Shown here: piece after piece, positions 53,770 to 64,000 of the stretch
Layout of the letters: every line of letters begins with the position of its first letter
How positions within the stretch are numbered: the stretch's first letter is position 1
Assembly: GCA_963580285.1 (NCBI GenBank)
Contig: OY757019.1
Span: 63,446,587 to 63,510,586, forward strand
Direction of reading: 5' to 3'
DNA: 64,000 nucleotides
Origin: Lucinisca nassula
Lineage: Eukaryota; Mollusca; Bivalvia; Lucinida; Lucinidae
The notes under the pieces: model-generated
What the model was told of the DNA's origin: nothing
The model's database searches: none
The model's input: only the letters and a program-made list of their open reading frames with translations
Translations under genes and position numbers: made by a program

Positions 53770-54460
53770 TTCTAATTTTGAACATGTGCAGGACCAGTCC
53801 TCGTCTGTTACATATAAATCCCACGAGGCAGATGGATAATATTCAGGTTCCTTTGCGACCTTTCTGCAGTATCTTCTAAACAGAATCCATCCAATTTGTG
53901 TGGGTCACTATTGCCGAATCAAGATGAGCCAGTCTATGTCCCCACCTCCCATTTGGGCCTGGGTTGACTAGGATAGGTTCGTCGACCGCCCTGTAGAGGC
54001 CCTGCTCATAATTGCGGGGCTTCTGGGGTGAGGGGAACCCCGGGGTGCCCAAATTTTTGCCGAATCCATGTTACATACGAATTTCGGTACGGCTCTGATC
54101 CTGGTTCTTATCCGGTAGCCTTTCCGGACCTTTGGTACTTAGTCTACCTTGGTCATATGCTTCCCGCCTCTTATTATGGTAATTTTTATTATCATAATCA
54201 GTAATTTTCTCCCGTTAAGGGTATATTCCTCGGGATATTTTGTATGGGACCCCCCATAGATAGATAGATATTGACTTTTCTTTCTTTAACACATTTTGTT
54301 AGAGATTCTACGGGGCCTCTCTCCCTTCAGCCAGTCAAAGGGCTCCCCCCTAGATATGCTGGATTAGGGTCCTTATTGATCACATTCATTGTGACTTTTC
54401 TATCTGATTCCCTTTTACCCCGGGTGGGTGCGCAGCTTACAGGTTCCTTTTTGGTTTGGT
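53770..54460. other. Unassigned segment
   Basis: No array, RNA gene or credible coding frame. Sequence such as CCCCGGGGTGCCC and short TAGA repeats (54257-54270) is unremarkable. It may be the leader or a decayed part of the DIRS-like element that follows. Confidence 0.3.
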
Positions 54461-54469
54461 AAGCTGGTT

Positions 54470-54640
54470 AATGGGGAATCGACTCTTCATCTACCTCTCT
54501 CACATGTTTGTAGATGATTAGAGTCGATCCTTTCTAATTGGAAATTCATCCTCGATTTTTCAGGTCATCTCTCCCTATTCGTGGGCTATGTCCATAGATT
54601 TAAAGGACTCTTACTTATGCATGCTCAATTCTGATTCTGC
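54470..54640 (+). pseudogene. Small DIRS-like reverse transcriptase remnant
   Basis: CAGGTCATCTCTCCC, then SIDLKDSYL-type coding (54586-54612) parallels the better copy at 55990-56060, where SIDLKDAYFH is read. It is a second, shorter piece of the same gene, so two decayed copies or a local duplication are present. Confidence 0.5.
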
Positions 54641-55689
54641 AATTTCACATGTTCAGTGCACTATACACAATGAAGGGTCAAACACTGGGGAAGTTTACTT
54701 GATCCTTGAGTGTTTGCCCCTAGAGTCTGAGTCTGGGCCTAGATCTTTATCCTCTGAGAAGGACATGTCAATATTCAGAGGTTGATTTTCTTACGTCCTC
54801 ATTATTCAGCGATTCTGAGAAGGACATATTTAGATCTAAGTGTTTTTAGTTGATCTAAAGACTCTAAGGAAACAACCCTCCTTTCAGTTGTTATCAATCT
54901 CACAATCAGTCTCCAAAATGACCTTTGCAGTGTTGACTGGGACTTTGAACATTGGTTCTAACAAACAAACACATCAATTTTTGGTCTTTTGAAATTCCAA
55001 AATTCGACCCAGATTCAGTCTCTACATATGACGTCAGGGAAATTGGCATTACTTCCTGTTTCGAACATTGGAGCCTCTTACCAGGACACTTGTTAAGTGG
55101 GTTCTCATGATGACTGGTATTCTTGTTCTACCCACTCTGCCTTCAAACAAGAGCATTCCGACCATAGAGCTGCTATTCTAATGCTTTTGTTTTTTTTCCC
55201 GGTCATTTCAACATGCCATGTGGTTATAGCACTTGTTCTATCTACCACCATGTTGCATGCTAGGCGCAACTCTGCTCTTGATAACTTGTTCAGTTTTTAC
55301 TGAGCATAGTAAAGGAAAACTTAGAGCCTCCGCGCCTCTTGATTCTAAAACTATATTTAGACCATGTCTTCCAAACGTTTTCAGAATCAATCTTCAAAGA
55401 CTGTTGGCACTTGTCTTTTTTGAAGTCATCGGAGAGTGTATCAAGTTCAGGTACCGCAACCAAGAGACGCTCTTCGACTACTTCTGATGACTGTTTAAGT
55501 GCTTAACACCCTCGACTAGAAGATCTCAATTAGATCACATCTACTAATAGATCCTTCTCAGATCGGGGTACAAGGTCCTTTTGTTCCAGAGGTCGGACTG
55601 GAACGAAACCTCCCAATAGAGGAAGATCCAAGTCTAACAAATGACTTTCTTCCTTCCCTTCCTCTTTCTCTTATCCCTGCAGGAGCCTA

Positions 55690-56480
55690 GCTATTTCAGT
55701 TCTATCAAGCCGTGGCTTCTATCATCAAATATATTTGGGCTTTATACATTTTGAGAAAGGGTTACTGGATTGCGTTTGTTCAGAATCCTTCCCTTTTTCA
55801 GATGCCAATACTGTTTCCGGTAAATAGTATCAAGAAAAGAAATTTTTATTGGAAGAGGAAAGGGTTCTTCTCCAAAAGAAAGCCGTATAGGTAGTAAAAG
55901 TTCTCCTTCCCCCAGGCTTCTACAGTCGGATCTTTCAGGTTGAGAAGAAAATGGGAAAATCGACTCATCATCGACCTCTCACACTAAACAATCCTCAATT
56001 TGTCAGGTCATTTTTCCGATTCGTGAACGATTTCCATAGATTTGAAAGACGCTTATTTTCACAGCTCCATCCATAGGTCATTCCGCAAATACCTTCGTTT
56101 CATCTTGGATGGTTTTGTGTATCAGTTTCTTTGTTTTTCCTTTTTGGAATTGTCAACGGATCTTTCCCTGTTCACCAACTTAATGGAAATTGAATTTAGC
56201 AGCTCACATCAAGGAATTAGGCCCCAAGCTCGTGCAGTGTTTCAAAGATGGGTTTTGTCATCAGCTTTCCAGATGCTACCTTTTATCATACCTTCACCTA
56301 ACGTTGACAGGTTATTGGGAATTTAGGTTTCATTCCTATTTTGGAGAAGTCAAAATTGATTCTATCTCAAAGATACTTTTTCTGCTTTTTTCACACCCTA
56401 AAACTTCCTATTTATGTCAGGGGTTTGTTACTCTTTTTAGAAACTTCGTATTCGGATCCAGTTCCCCTGGACAACCTCAT
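55690..56480 (+). pseudogene. DIRS-type retrotransposon reverse transcriptase, decayed
   Basis: Read in several frames, this holds motifs in the order expected of DIRS-family reverse transcriptase: WALYILRKGYWIAF (55728-55770), SISIDLKDAYFH (56028-56062), RKYLRFILDG, and LGFIP..EKSKL...SQ (56318-56375). Frameshifts and stops separate them. No YDD-type catalytic box or tyrosine recombinase is intact. It is cut at 56500 by a Helentron-like element. Ngaro-type or another tyrosine-recombinase retrotransposon is possible. Confidence 0.6.
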
Positions 56481-57344
56481 CTAAGATCTCTCCAGTTTTT
56501 ATGCCCCCGCCATTCGAAGAATGGTGGAAAGGGCATTAAGTGTTACCCCTGTCCATCCGTTCATCCATTCGTTCGTTCGTTCGTTCGTCCGACCCGACAT
56601 CGTGTCTGGGCCATAACTCCTAAACCGTATGGAATATATTCATGAAACTTCACAGGTGCATTCATCACACTGAGACGATGTGTCATGAACAAGGAAGACA
56701 ACTCCTGCTTGTTTAGTTTTTAGCTCACCAGAGCCGAAGGCTCCGGGGAGCTTATAGGATGGACATTGTCCGTCGTCGTCTGTGTCTGCGTCTGCGTCGT
56801 AGTCGTTAACACTTTCAAACGACATCTCCTCTGAAGCCACTGGGCCGATTGGGCCCAAATTTTATCTGTAGAATCCTTGGGCTGGGGGATTGAAAGTTTG
56901 TGTTTTTAATGAAATTCGGCTTATTAGTTTGGTTGCTATGGCAACTTAGAGTTTCCATAGACTTATAATGGGTAAAATTGAAAAATGGCATTTACTGCCA
57001 AGTCATTGCAGATATTTTGACAAAACTTTTATAGAAATGTTTGTTGAGTAAACTTCTCTCAGCCATATGCTTTTGTGCCAACCTGAAGGTCCCGGGTTGT
57101 GCTGGGGCCCTGCCCCACCCCCTCCACTCCATAAAAAGCCATATATGTCAGAAACCTTTCAGATCCCCACCCATAAACCATAGTATATTCTTGTTCCTTA
57201 GGATAAGGCACATTCCGTGACACCAGCCTGGGGGCCCCTGGGATTCGCCAGGGCCTTGCCCCACCCCCTCCACTTCATAAAAGGCCCAATATCTCGGAAA
57301 CCTTACAGATCCCCCCCTAAACCATATATATTCTTGTTCCTTAT

Positions 57345-59110
57345 TAGCTCGCCTGTACGAAGTACATGGAGAGCTATTGTTGTCACCCCGGATGGCGTGC
57401 GCGTGTGCGTTTGCGTTCCCGTCACACTGCGTTAAAGTTTTTCAAATGCTTATATCTCAACAGTCACTCATCACAGACCACTCATATTTGGAACTTAAGT
57501 ATCTGGGATGGTCCTCTGATGTTCAAAGAGAACAGACCCCTGGGTTCATGCCCCGGGGTGGGGCTAGGGGTCAAAATCTAGAACACCTTTGTAATTCTGT
57601 GTTAAAGTTTTTGAAATGCTTATATCTCAACAGTCACTCATCACAAAGCATTCATATTTACAACTTGGATACATGGGAGTGTCTTCTGAGATTCCAAGAC
57701 AACACACCCCTAGGTTCATGCCTGGGAGTGGGGATGGGGTGGGGCTAGGGGTCAAAATCCAGGACACCTTTGTAATTTGTTGTATACCTTTCCATTATAC
57801 TTACAAGTTATAGACACAATTGGTTATACATCAGCAGCCAATCAAGTGACATTGGTTCAAGTGTGAAAGGGTGAAGGTCATGGTGACCTACATTTCATGG
57901 TCCAGTGATTTTGCCTTATATCTTGAAGTCTATTTGTTGGAGAAATGTCATACCTGGGATATTAGTTCCATGTGACTCCACGATTGACCTCAGAATATAT
58001 CTAGGTCACTGTGACCTATATTTCATGGTTCAGCGATTTTGCCTATTATCTCGAATACTATTTGATGGAGACATGTCATACTTGGATTATTAGTTCCATG
58101 TGACCCAATAATTGACCACAAAATATATCTAGGTCATGGTGACCTACATTTCACGGTCCAGTGATTTTGTCTATTATCTTGAATACTATTTGATGGAGAA
58201 ATGTTATACCTGGGTTATTAGTTGCATGTGACCCCATTATTGCCCTCAAAATATATCTAGGTCACCGTGACCTATATTTCATGGTTCAGCGATTTTGCCT
58301 ATTATCTCGAATACTATTTGATGGAGAAATGTCATACTTGGATTATTAGTTCCATGTGACCCAATAATTGACCGCAAAATATATGTAGGTCATGGTGACC
58401 TACATTTCACGGTCCAGTGATTTTGTCTATTTTCTTGAATACTATTTGATGGAGAAATCTTATACCTGGGTTATTAGTTGCATGTGACCCCATTATTGAC
58501 CTCAAAATATATCTTGGTCAGTATGACCTATATTTCATGGTTCAGTGATTTTTGCCTATTATCTTGAATACTATTTGATAGAGAAACGTCATACCTGGAT
58601 TATTAGTTCCATGTGACCCGATAATTGACCGCAAAATATATCTAGGTCAGTGTGACGTATATTTCATGGTTCAGTGATTCTACCTATTATCTTGAACACT
58701 ATTTGATGGAGAAATGTCATACCTGGATTATTTATTCCATGTGACCCCATGATTGATCTTGGATTATATCTAGGTCAGTGTGTCCTATATTTCATGGTTC
58801 AGTGATTTTTCCTATTATCTTGAATACTATTTGATGGAGAAATGTCTCACCTGGATTATTAGTTCCATGTGACCCGATGTTTGACATAGAAATATATCTA
58901 GGTCCTTGTGACCTATTTTCATGGTTCAATGATTTTGCCTTACAATTTGATTCTGAAATGTAATATCTGGAATGTATGTTCCATGTGACCTGATTATTGA
59001 GTTCAAATATATCAAGGTGAGTGTGACCTATATTTCATGGTTCATAGATTTTACCTTAGATCTTGAAGTCGCAAAACAGGCGAGCTATGCTGTCATGCGA
59101 CAGCTCTTGT
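57345..59110 (+). mobile_element. Helentron-like element, AGCTCGCCTG family, nested at the third level
   Basis: 5' TAGCTCGCCTGTACG with arm AAGTACATGGAGAGCT. 3' AGGCGAGCTATGC, hairpin GCTGTCATGCGACAGC and TCTTGT. The enclosing 144-bp array continues on both sides (TTCTTGTTCCTTA / GGTAAGATGCATTCAGTGAC). Inside are two ~160-bp units (57430-57790) and a 128-bp array (57870-59040). Confidence 0.85.
57875..59029. repeat. 128-bp array, ten units, each with an estrogen-response-element-like palindrome
   Basis: AGGTCANNNTGACCT occurs exactly at 57875, 58003, 58131, 58259 and 58387, spaced 128 bp apart. Degenerate versions follow at 58515, 58644, 58772, 58900 and about 59015. The rest of the unit has CATTTCATGGTTCAGTGATTTTGCC and TTAGTTCCATGTGACCC. 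The palindrome matches the consensus bound by estrogen-receptor-type nuclear receptors; binding is not shown. Confidence 0.85.
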
Positions 59111-60111
59111 GGTAAGATGCATTCAGTGACAGCAAATGGGGGGCCCCCGGGATGCGCCCAGGGCCTTGCCCCACCCCCTCCACTTCATTAAAGGCCCAAT
59201 ATCTCGGAAACCTTACAGATCCCCACCCCTAAGCCATATATATTCTTGTTCTTGAGGATAAGACATATTCAATGACACCAACCAGGGGCCCCCGGGTCGG
59301 GCCGAGGCCATGCCACACCCCCTCCACTTTATAAAAAGGCCATATATCTCAGAAATCATTGAGATCCCCACCCCTTATATTCTTGTTCTTTATGATGAGA
59401 CGCATTCAGTGACATCAACCTGGGGCCCCCAGGATGCGCGGGGGCATTGCCCCACCCCCTCCACTTCATAAAAGGTCCAATGTCTCCGAAACCATTTAGA
59501 TCCCCACCCCTAAACCATATATATTCTTGTTCCTGATGATAAGACGCATTCAGTGACATCAACATGGGGGGCCCCCAGGATGTGCAGGGGCATTGCCCCA
59601 CCCCCTCCATTTCATAAAAGGCCATATATCTCAGAAACCATTCAGATCCCCACCCCTGAACCAAATATTTTCTTGTTCCTTATGATAAGACACATTCAGT
59701 GACACCAACCTGGGGGCCCCCGGGATGCACCGGGGCATTGCCCCACCCTCTCCACTTCATAATAAGGCCCAATATCTTGGAAAGCTTACAGATCCCCACC
59801 CCATAACCATATATACTCTTGTTCCTGATGATGAGACACATTCAGTGACACCAACCTTGGGGTCTGCAGTGTGACAGGGCCATTTCCCCACCCCTCCACT
59901 TCAAAAAAGGCCATATATCTGAGAAACTGTTCAGAGCCCCACCCCTAAACCATATATATTCATGTTCTTTATGATTAGGGACATTCAGTGACACCAACAT
60001 GGGGGTTCCCTGTGATGCCTTGGGGCATGCCCCACCCCTCCACTTCATAATAGGCCCAATATCTCAGAAACCTTACAGATCCCCACCCCTAAACCAACAG
60101 TTTTTTTTTTT

Positions 60112-60851
60112 TAGCTCAACAGAGCCGAAGGGTCCGGGGGAGCTTATAGGATAGGCAGTTGTACATCGTCGTCTGGCGTTAACATTTTCAAACAACATGG
60201 CCAAAACTTGGACAACATATTTCACTTAATAAAGTGTCCCTGCACTGCAAAATATTTAGTTATTGCCAAACAAATGATATACTGCTTACAGGTAAATTGT
60301 AGATGTATATATTTATATGTCAAGAACCACTCAAGGATGGAGTCAATATCCTTGAATGTGTGGATTTTTACTTTAAACATACATATGATGGCGTCAGACA
60401 GGCTACCCTATCTGGCAATAAGTCTTGATACTGTGGTGCTGCAGAGGCTGGGTGAGAGGAAGATGTGATGTTCTTGCACTACCTGGGCCCCTTACAGTTT
60501 GGCTTGCAACAGGTAAGGGTCTTTTGTCCAACTGTGCACAAAGTGCATTTGTGCACTTGGTGAGCTATTGTGATCATATTGTGTCCCTCAAACATGTGTT
60601 ATGGGTCTTGTGTCCTGCATCATCAACATTTACCTTTTGAACCCTCTGAAGGCTAAAGTTTTAATTTAGTCTTCATGCAACCTTATTACACCATTGCACA
60701 TGTATCCTCTGAAGCTACCTGGCAGATTGTGTCCGAATTTCATTCGTAGCATCCATTAGCTGGTGGCTGCCATGTGTATGAAAATGCATGGCTGCCAGTG
60801 GGCTGTGCCCATCTGAGCTCTGGTGAGCATAGTGGCCCATGGGCCTCTTGT
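60112..60851 (+). mobile_element. Internal 5' end and 3' part of the AGCTCACCAGAGC element
   Basis: TTAGCTCAACAGAGCCG with arm AAGGGTCCGGGGGAGC repeats the 5' terminus seen at 56721, shortly after a run of T. A further palindromic start-like stretch (GTGCACAAAGTGCATTTGTGCAC region, then TTGGTGAGCTATTGTGATC) is near 60533-60575. All share the one 3' end at 60851. This could be a separate 740-bp element. Confidence 0.5.
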
Positions 60852-61396
60852 TTAATTATCTGCCCTTGACTTACATCCATATATAGTCAAATGGTATGTC
60901 GTGTCCGGGCCATAACTCCTAAACCATATGGAATATATTCATGAAACTTCACAGGTGCATTCATCACACTTAGACGATGTGTCATGAACAAGGAAGACAA
61001 CTCTTGCATTTTTGGTTTTTGAATTATCTGCCCTTGACTTAGTACCATATAGTAAACCGTGTCCGGGCCATAACTCCTAAACCGTATGGAATATATACAT
61101 GAAACTTCACAGGTGCATTCATCACACAGAGACGATTGTCTTGAACAAGGAAGACAACTCTTGAATTTTTGGTTTTTGAATTATCTGCCCTTGACTTAGT
61201 ACCAAATAGTAAACCGTGTCCGGGCCATAACTCCTAAACCGTATGGAATATATTCATGAAACTTCACAGGTGCATTCATCACACTGAGACGATGTGTCAT
61301 GAACAAGTAAGACAACTCTTGCATTTTTGGTTTTTGGATTATATGCCCTTGATGCATATATTTTATGATTGATTTGAAGTACATTTGTAATATTTT

Positions 61397-63759
61397 TATC
61401 CCCTCGCACAACATAGTTGTGAGGGGGGATATAGCATAACTTCACGCAAATGTTCCTTATAAAAAAATCCCGAGCGAGTTCGACTTTCAAGGTCATGACC
61501 TCAAGGTCAAGGTCACTGTGGCTATTTTTAGAAAAACTTTGTCATCGCTCTAGCGCCTACATTTCTTCACCAATTTCATTATAACTTCAAACAAATGTTC
61601 CTTATAAAAAATCTCGAGCGAGTTAGACTTACAAGGTCATGACCTCAAGGTCAAGGTCACTTTGGTTATTTTTAGAAAAACTTTGTCATCGCTCTAGCGC
61701 CTACATTTCTTCACCAATTTCAATATAACTTCACACAAATGTTCCTTATAAAAACATCTCAAGCGAGTTCGACTTTCAAGGTCATGACCTCAAGGTCAAG
61801 GTCACTGTGGCTATTTTTAGAAAAACTTTGTCATCGCTCTAGCGCCTACATTTCTTCACTGATTTCAATATAACTTCACACAAATGTTTCTTATGACAAT
61901 ATCTCGAGTGAGTTCGACTTTCAAGGTCATGACCTCAAGGTCAAGGTCACTGTGGCTTTTTTTAGAAAAACTTTGTCATCACTCTAGCGCCTACATTTCT
62001 CCACTGATTTCAATATAACTTCACACAAATGTTTCTTATGACAATATCTCAAGCCAGTTTGACTTTCAAGGTCATGACCTCAAGGTCAAGGTCACTGTGG
62101 CTATTTTTAGAAAAACTTTGTCATCGCTCCAGCACCTTCACTGATTTCAGTATTACTTCACACAAATGTTTCGTATAACAATATTTCGAGCGAGTTCGAC
62201 TTTCAAGGTCATGACCTCAAGGTCAAGGTCACTGTGGCTATTTTTAGAAAAACTTTGTCATCGCTTTAGCGCCTACATTTCTTAACTGATTTCAATATAA
62301 CTTCACACAAATGTTCCTTATAACAATATCTTGAGCGAGTTCGACTTTCAAGGTCATGACCTCAAGGTCAAGGTCACTGTGGCTATTTTTAGAAAAATTT
62401 TGTCATCGCTCTAGCGCCTACATTTCTTCACCGATTTCAATATAACTTCACACAAATGTTCCTTACGACAATATCTCTAGTGTGTTCCACTTTCAAGGTC
62501 AAGGTCACTGTGGCTATTTTTAGAAAAACTTTGTCATCGCTCTAGCGCTTACATTTCTTCACCGATTTCAATATAACTTCACACAAATGTTCCTTATGAC
62601 AATATCTCAAGCCATTTCGACTTTCAAGGTCAAGGTCACAATGGCTATTTTTAGAAAAACTTTGTCATCGCTCAAGCGCCTACATTTCTTCACCGATTTC
62701 AATAAAACTTCACACAAATGTTCCTTATGACAATACCTCGAATGAGTTCGACTTTCAAGGTCAAGGTCACTGTGGCTATTTTTGAAAAACTTTGTCATTG
62801 TTCTAGCGCTTACATTTTTTCACCAGTTTCAATATTGCTTCACACAAATGTTCCTTATGACAATATCTGTAGCGAGTTCCACTTTCAAGGTCACTGTGGC
62901 TATTTTTAGAAAAACTTTGTCATGGCGCTAGAGTTTACATTTCTTCACCGATTTCAGTATAACTTCACACAAATGTTCCTTATGAAAATATCTCGTGTGA
63001 TTTTGACTTTCAAGGTCAACGTCACTGTGGCAATTTTTAGAAAAACTTTGTCTTCACTCTAGCGACTACATTTCTTCACTGATTTCAATATAACTTCACA
63101 CAAATGTTCCTTATGACAATACCTTGAGCGAGTTTGACTTTCAAGGTGAGGGTCACTGTGGCTTTTTTTAGAAAAACTTTGTCATGGCTCTAGCGCTTAC
63201 ATTTCTTCACCGATTTCAGTATAACTTCACACAAATGTTCCTTATGACAATATCTCGAGCTATTTCGACTTTCAAGGTCAAGGTCACTGTGCCTATTTTA
63301 AAAAAAACTTTGTCATTGCTCTAGTGCCTATATTTATTGATGGATGTTAATAGAACTTCACACAAATGTTTCTTAGGATAATATCTTGAGTTGCTTTGAC
63401 TTTCAATGTCATGACCTCAAGGTCAAGGTCACTGTGGCTATTTTTAGAAAAACTTTGTCTTCGCTCTACCTCCTACATTTATGATTTTAATATAACTTCA
63501 CACAAAAGATGCTTATGATAATATCTTGAGCAAGATCTACTTTCGCGTCCATCGCCTCAAGTCAAGGTCCCTATGACTATTTTTAGAGAAATATTGTCAT
63601 CACTCTAGAACCTACATTTATTGATGGATTTTTATACAAACTTAACACAAATGTTGCATATGATAATATCTCAAGCAAGTTGGACTTTTGCCTTTTCAGT
63701 GTTTTCCACACACGAAGTTGTCTTGTGCGAGGGGATTTGTATCGCATGCGATGCCTTGT
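61397..63759 (+). mobile_element. Helentron-like element, TATCCCCTCGCAC family, complete
   Basis: 5' TATCCCCTCGCACAAC, ATAG, TTGTGAGGGGGGATATAG. 3' GTGCGAGGGGATTTG, hairpin ATCGCATGCGAT and GCCTTGT. About 15 units of 130-147 bp contain TCAAGGTCAAGGTCACTG and GTCATCGCTCTAGCGCC. It splits the outer element between ATATTTT and TATGAATGGC. The same array without these ends is inside the element at 33157-35456. Confidence 0.85.
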
Positions 63760-63811
63760 TTATGAATGGCATTTGGCGGGGGCATCCGTGTCCTATGGAC
63801 ACTTTTCTAGT

Positions 63812-64000
63812 TAGCTCCACTGGCCGAAGGCCAGCGGGGCTATTGTCATGGCCCTGTGTCCGTCGTGCGTCTGTGCGTTAACTTTTTCTTTAAACATCTT
63901 CTCCTCCTAAACTACTGGGCCAATTGTAACCAAACTTCACAGGAATGTTCCTTACATAGTCCTCTTCTAAATTCCTTCAAAGAATTTTGTTACACCCAGA
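63812..64000 (+). mobile_element. 5' end of another Helentron-like element, cut by window edge
   Basis: TAGCTCCACTGGCCG, AAGGCCAGCGGGGCTA, TGTCATGG, then GTGTCCGTCGTGCGTCTGTGCG and a 'ctcctcctaaactactgggcc' module: the usual 5' layout. It starts right after the CTAG end of the preceding element, another head-to-tail junction. Confidence 0.65.

Larger units (their letters stand above)
56721..60851 (+). mobile_element. Helentron-like element, AGCTCACCAGAGC subfamily, with internal second 5' end
   Basis: 5' TAGCTCACCAGAGCCG with arm AAGGCTCCGGGGAGCTTA. 3' GAGCTCTGGTGAGC, hairpin GGCCCATGGGCC and TCTTGT. AGCTCACCAGAGC and GCTCTGGTGAGC are exact inverted complements. Its ~144-bp array (CCTCCACTTCATAAAAGG) covers 57100-57340 and 59111-60100. 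A second 5' end of the same type starts at 60112. It splits the outer element within a T-run before AATTATCTGCCC. Confidence 0.8.
56500..63810 (+). mobile_element. Helentron-like element, TATGCCCCCGCC family, split by two nested stacks
   Basis: 5' TATGCCCCCGCCATTCG, AAGAATGGTGG, then TTCGTTCGTTCGTCCG. 3' AATGGCATTTGGCGGGGGCAT, hairpin GTGTCCTATGGACAC and TTTTCTAG at 63810. Its own ~150-bp unit (GTGTCCGGGCCATAACTCC) is at 56600-56710 and resumes at 60855-61340. Elements at 56721-60851 and 61397-63759 interrupt it. Without them it is about 0.8 kb. Confidence 0.8.

Noticed and set aside
60533..60575. Separate Helentron-like element beginning at the GTGCAC palindrome
   Set aside because: Start-like layout but no own 3' end and a weak terminus. 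It is mentioned only within the 60112-60851 entry.

Overview
The window looks like nuclear DNA of an animal, most likely a marine mollusc and probably a bivalve. It is AT-rich and intron-like, with no operons and no dense coding. It is built almost entirely from transposable elements and long tandem arrays. Many dispersed elements have the architecture of non-autonomous Helentrons (HINE or 'pearl' elements), which I know best from bivalves. I recognise no ordinary host gene with confidence. The phylum is an inference from repeat style.

Layout. Positions 1-2922 are flanking DNA with a SINE, the tail of one Helentron-like element, a promoter-like patch and one small complete Helentron-like element (1850-2710). 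Positions 2923-52416 are one Ty3/gypsy-type LTR retrotransposon on the minus strand. It has two LTRs, a 4-bp ATAG target duplication, a primer-binding site, a polypurine tract and decayed gag and RNase H. About 46 kb of other elements (5058-51160) sits inside its gag gene. The gag reading frame runs straight across the two edges of that block, so everything in it arrived after the retrotransposon did.

The 46-kb block is a head-to-tail chain of elements that start TAGCTCACC and end in a hairpin plus CTCTTGT: 5058-7302, 7303-11877, 11878-26689, 26690-49890 and 49891-51160. Several carry further nested elements: Helentron-like families with other termini, a 1.55-kb TIR transposon, SINEs and a LINE tail. 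The fourth, 26690-49890, carries the protein-coding genes of an autonomous Helentron. ORF1 (38881-42135) has a cysteine protease domain, a 63-bp coding tandem repeat and a DUF6570-like region. ORF2 (42086-46867) has an HUH Rep domain, a PIF1-type helicase and an endonuclease/exonuclease/phosphatase-fold nuclease. ORF1 has two in-frame stops, and ORF1 and ORF2 are separated by one base at an A10 run, so this copy looks recently inactivated. I infer that it, or a sibling, mobilised the surrounding AGCTCACC-type elements.

To the right are a broken 1.33-kb mariner (52436-53767), degenerate DIRS-like reverse transcriptase fragments (about 54470-56480) and a second nested stack (56500-63810). That stack has an outer element split by an inner element that is itself split by a third, plus a fourth insertion near its end. 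A further element begins at 63812 and runs off the window.

Points most worth checking are the fully resolved nesting, the autonomous Helentron with its unusual protease, two diverged copies of a structured element with compensatory stem changes at 47150-47985, and a 128-bp array in which each unit carries a palindrome matching the estrogen-response-element consensus. All boundaries were read by eye and may be off by a few bases; T-rich junctions are ambiguous by one base.
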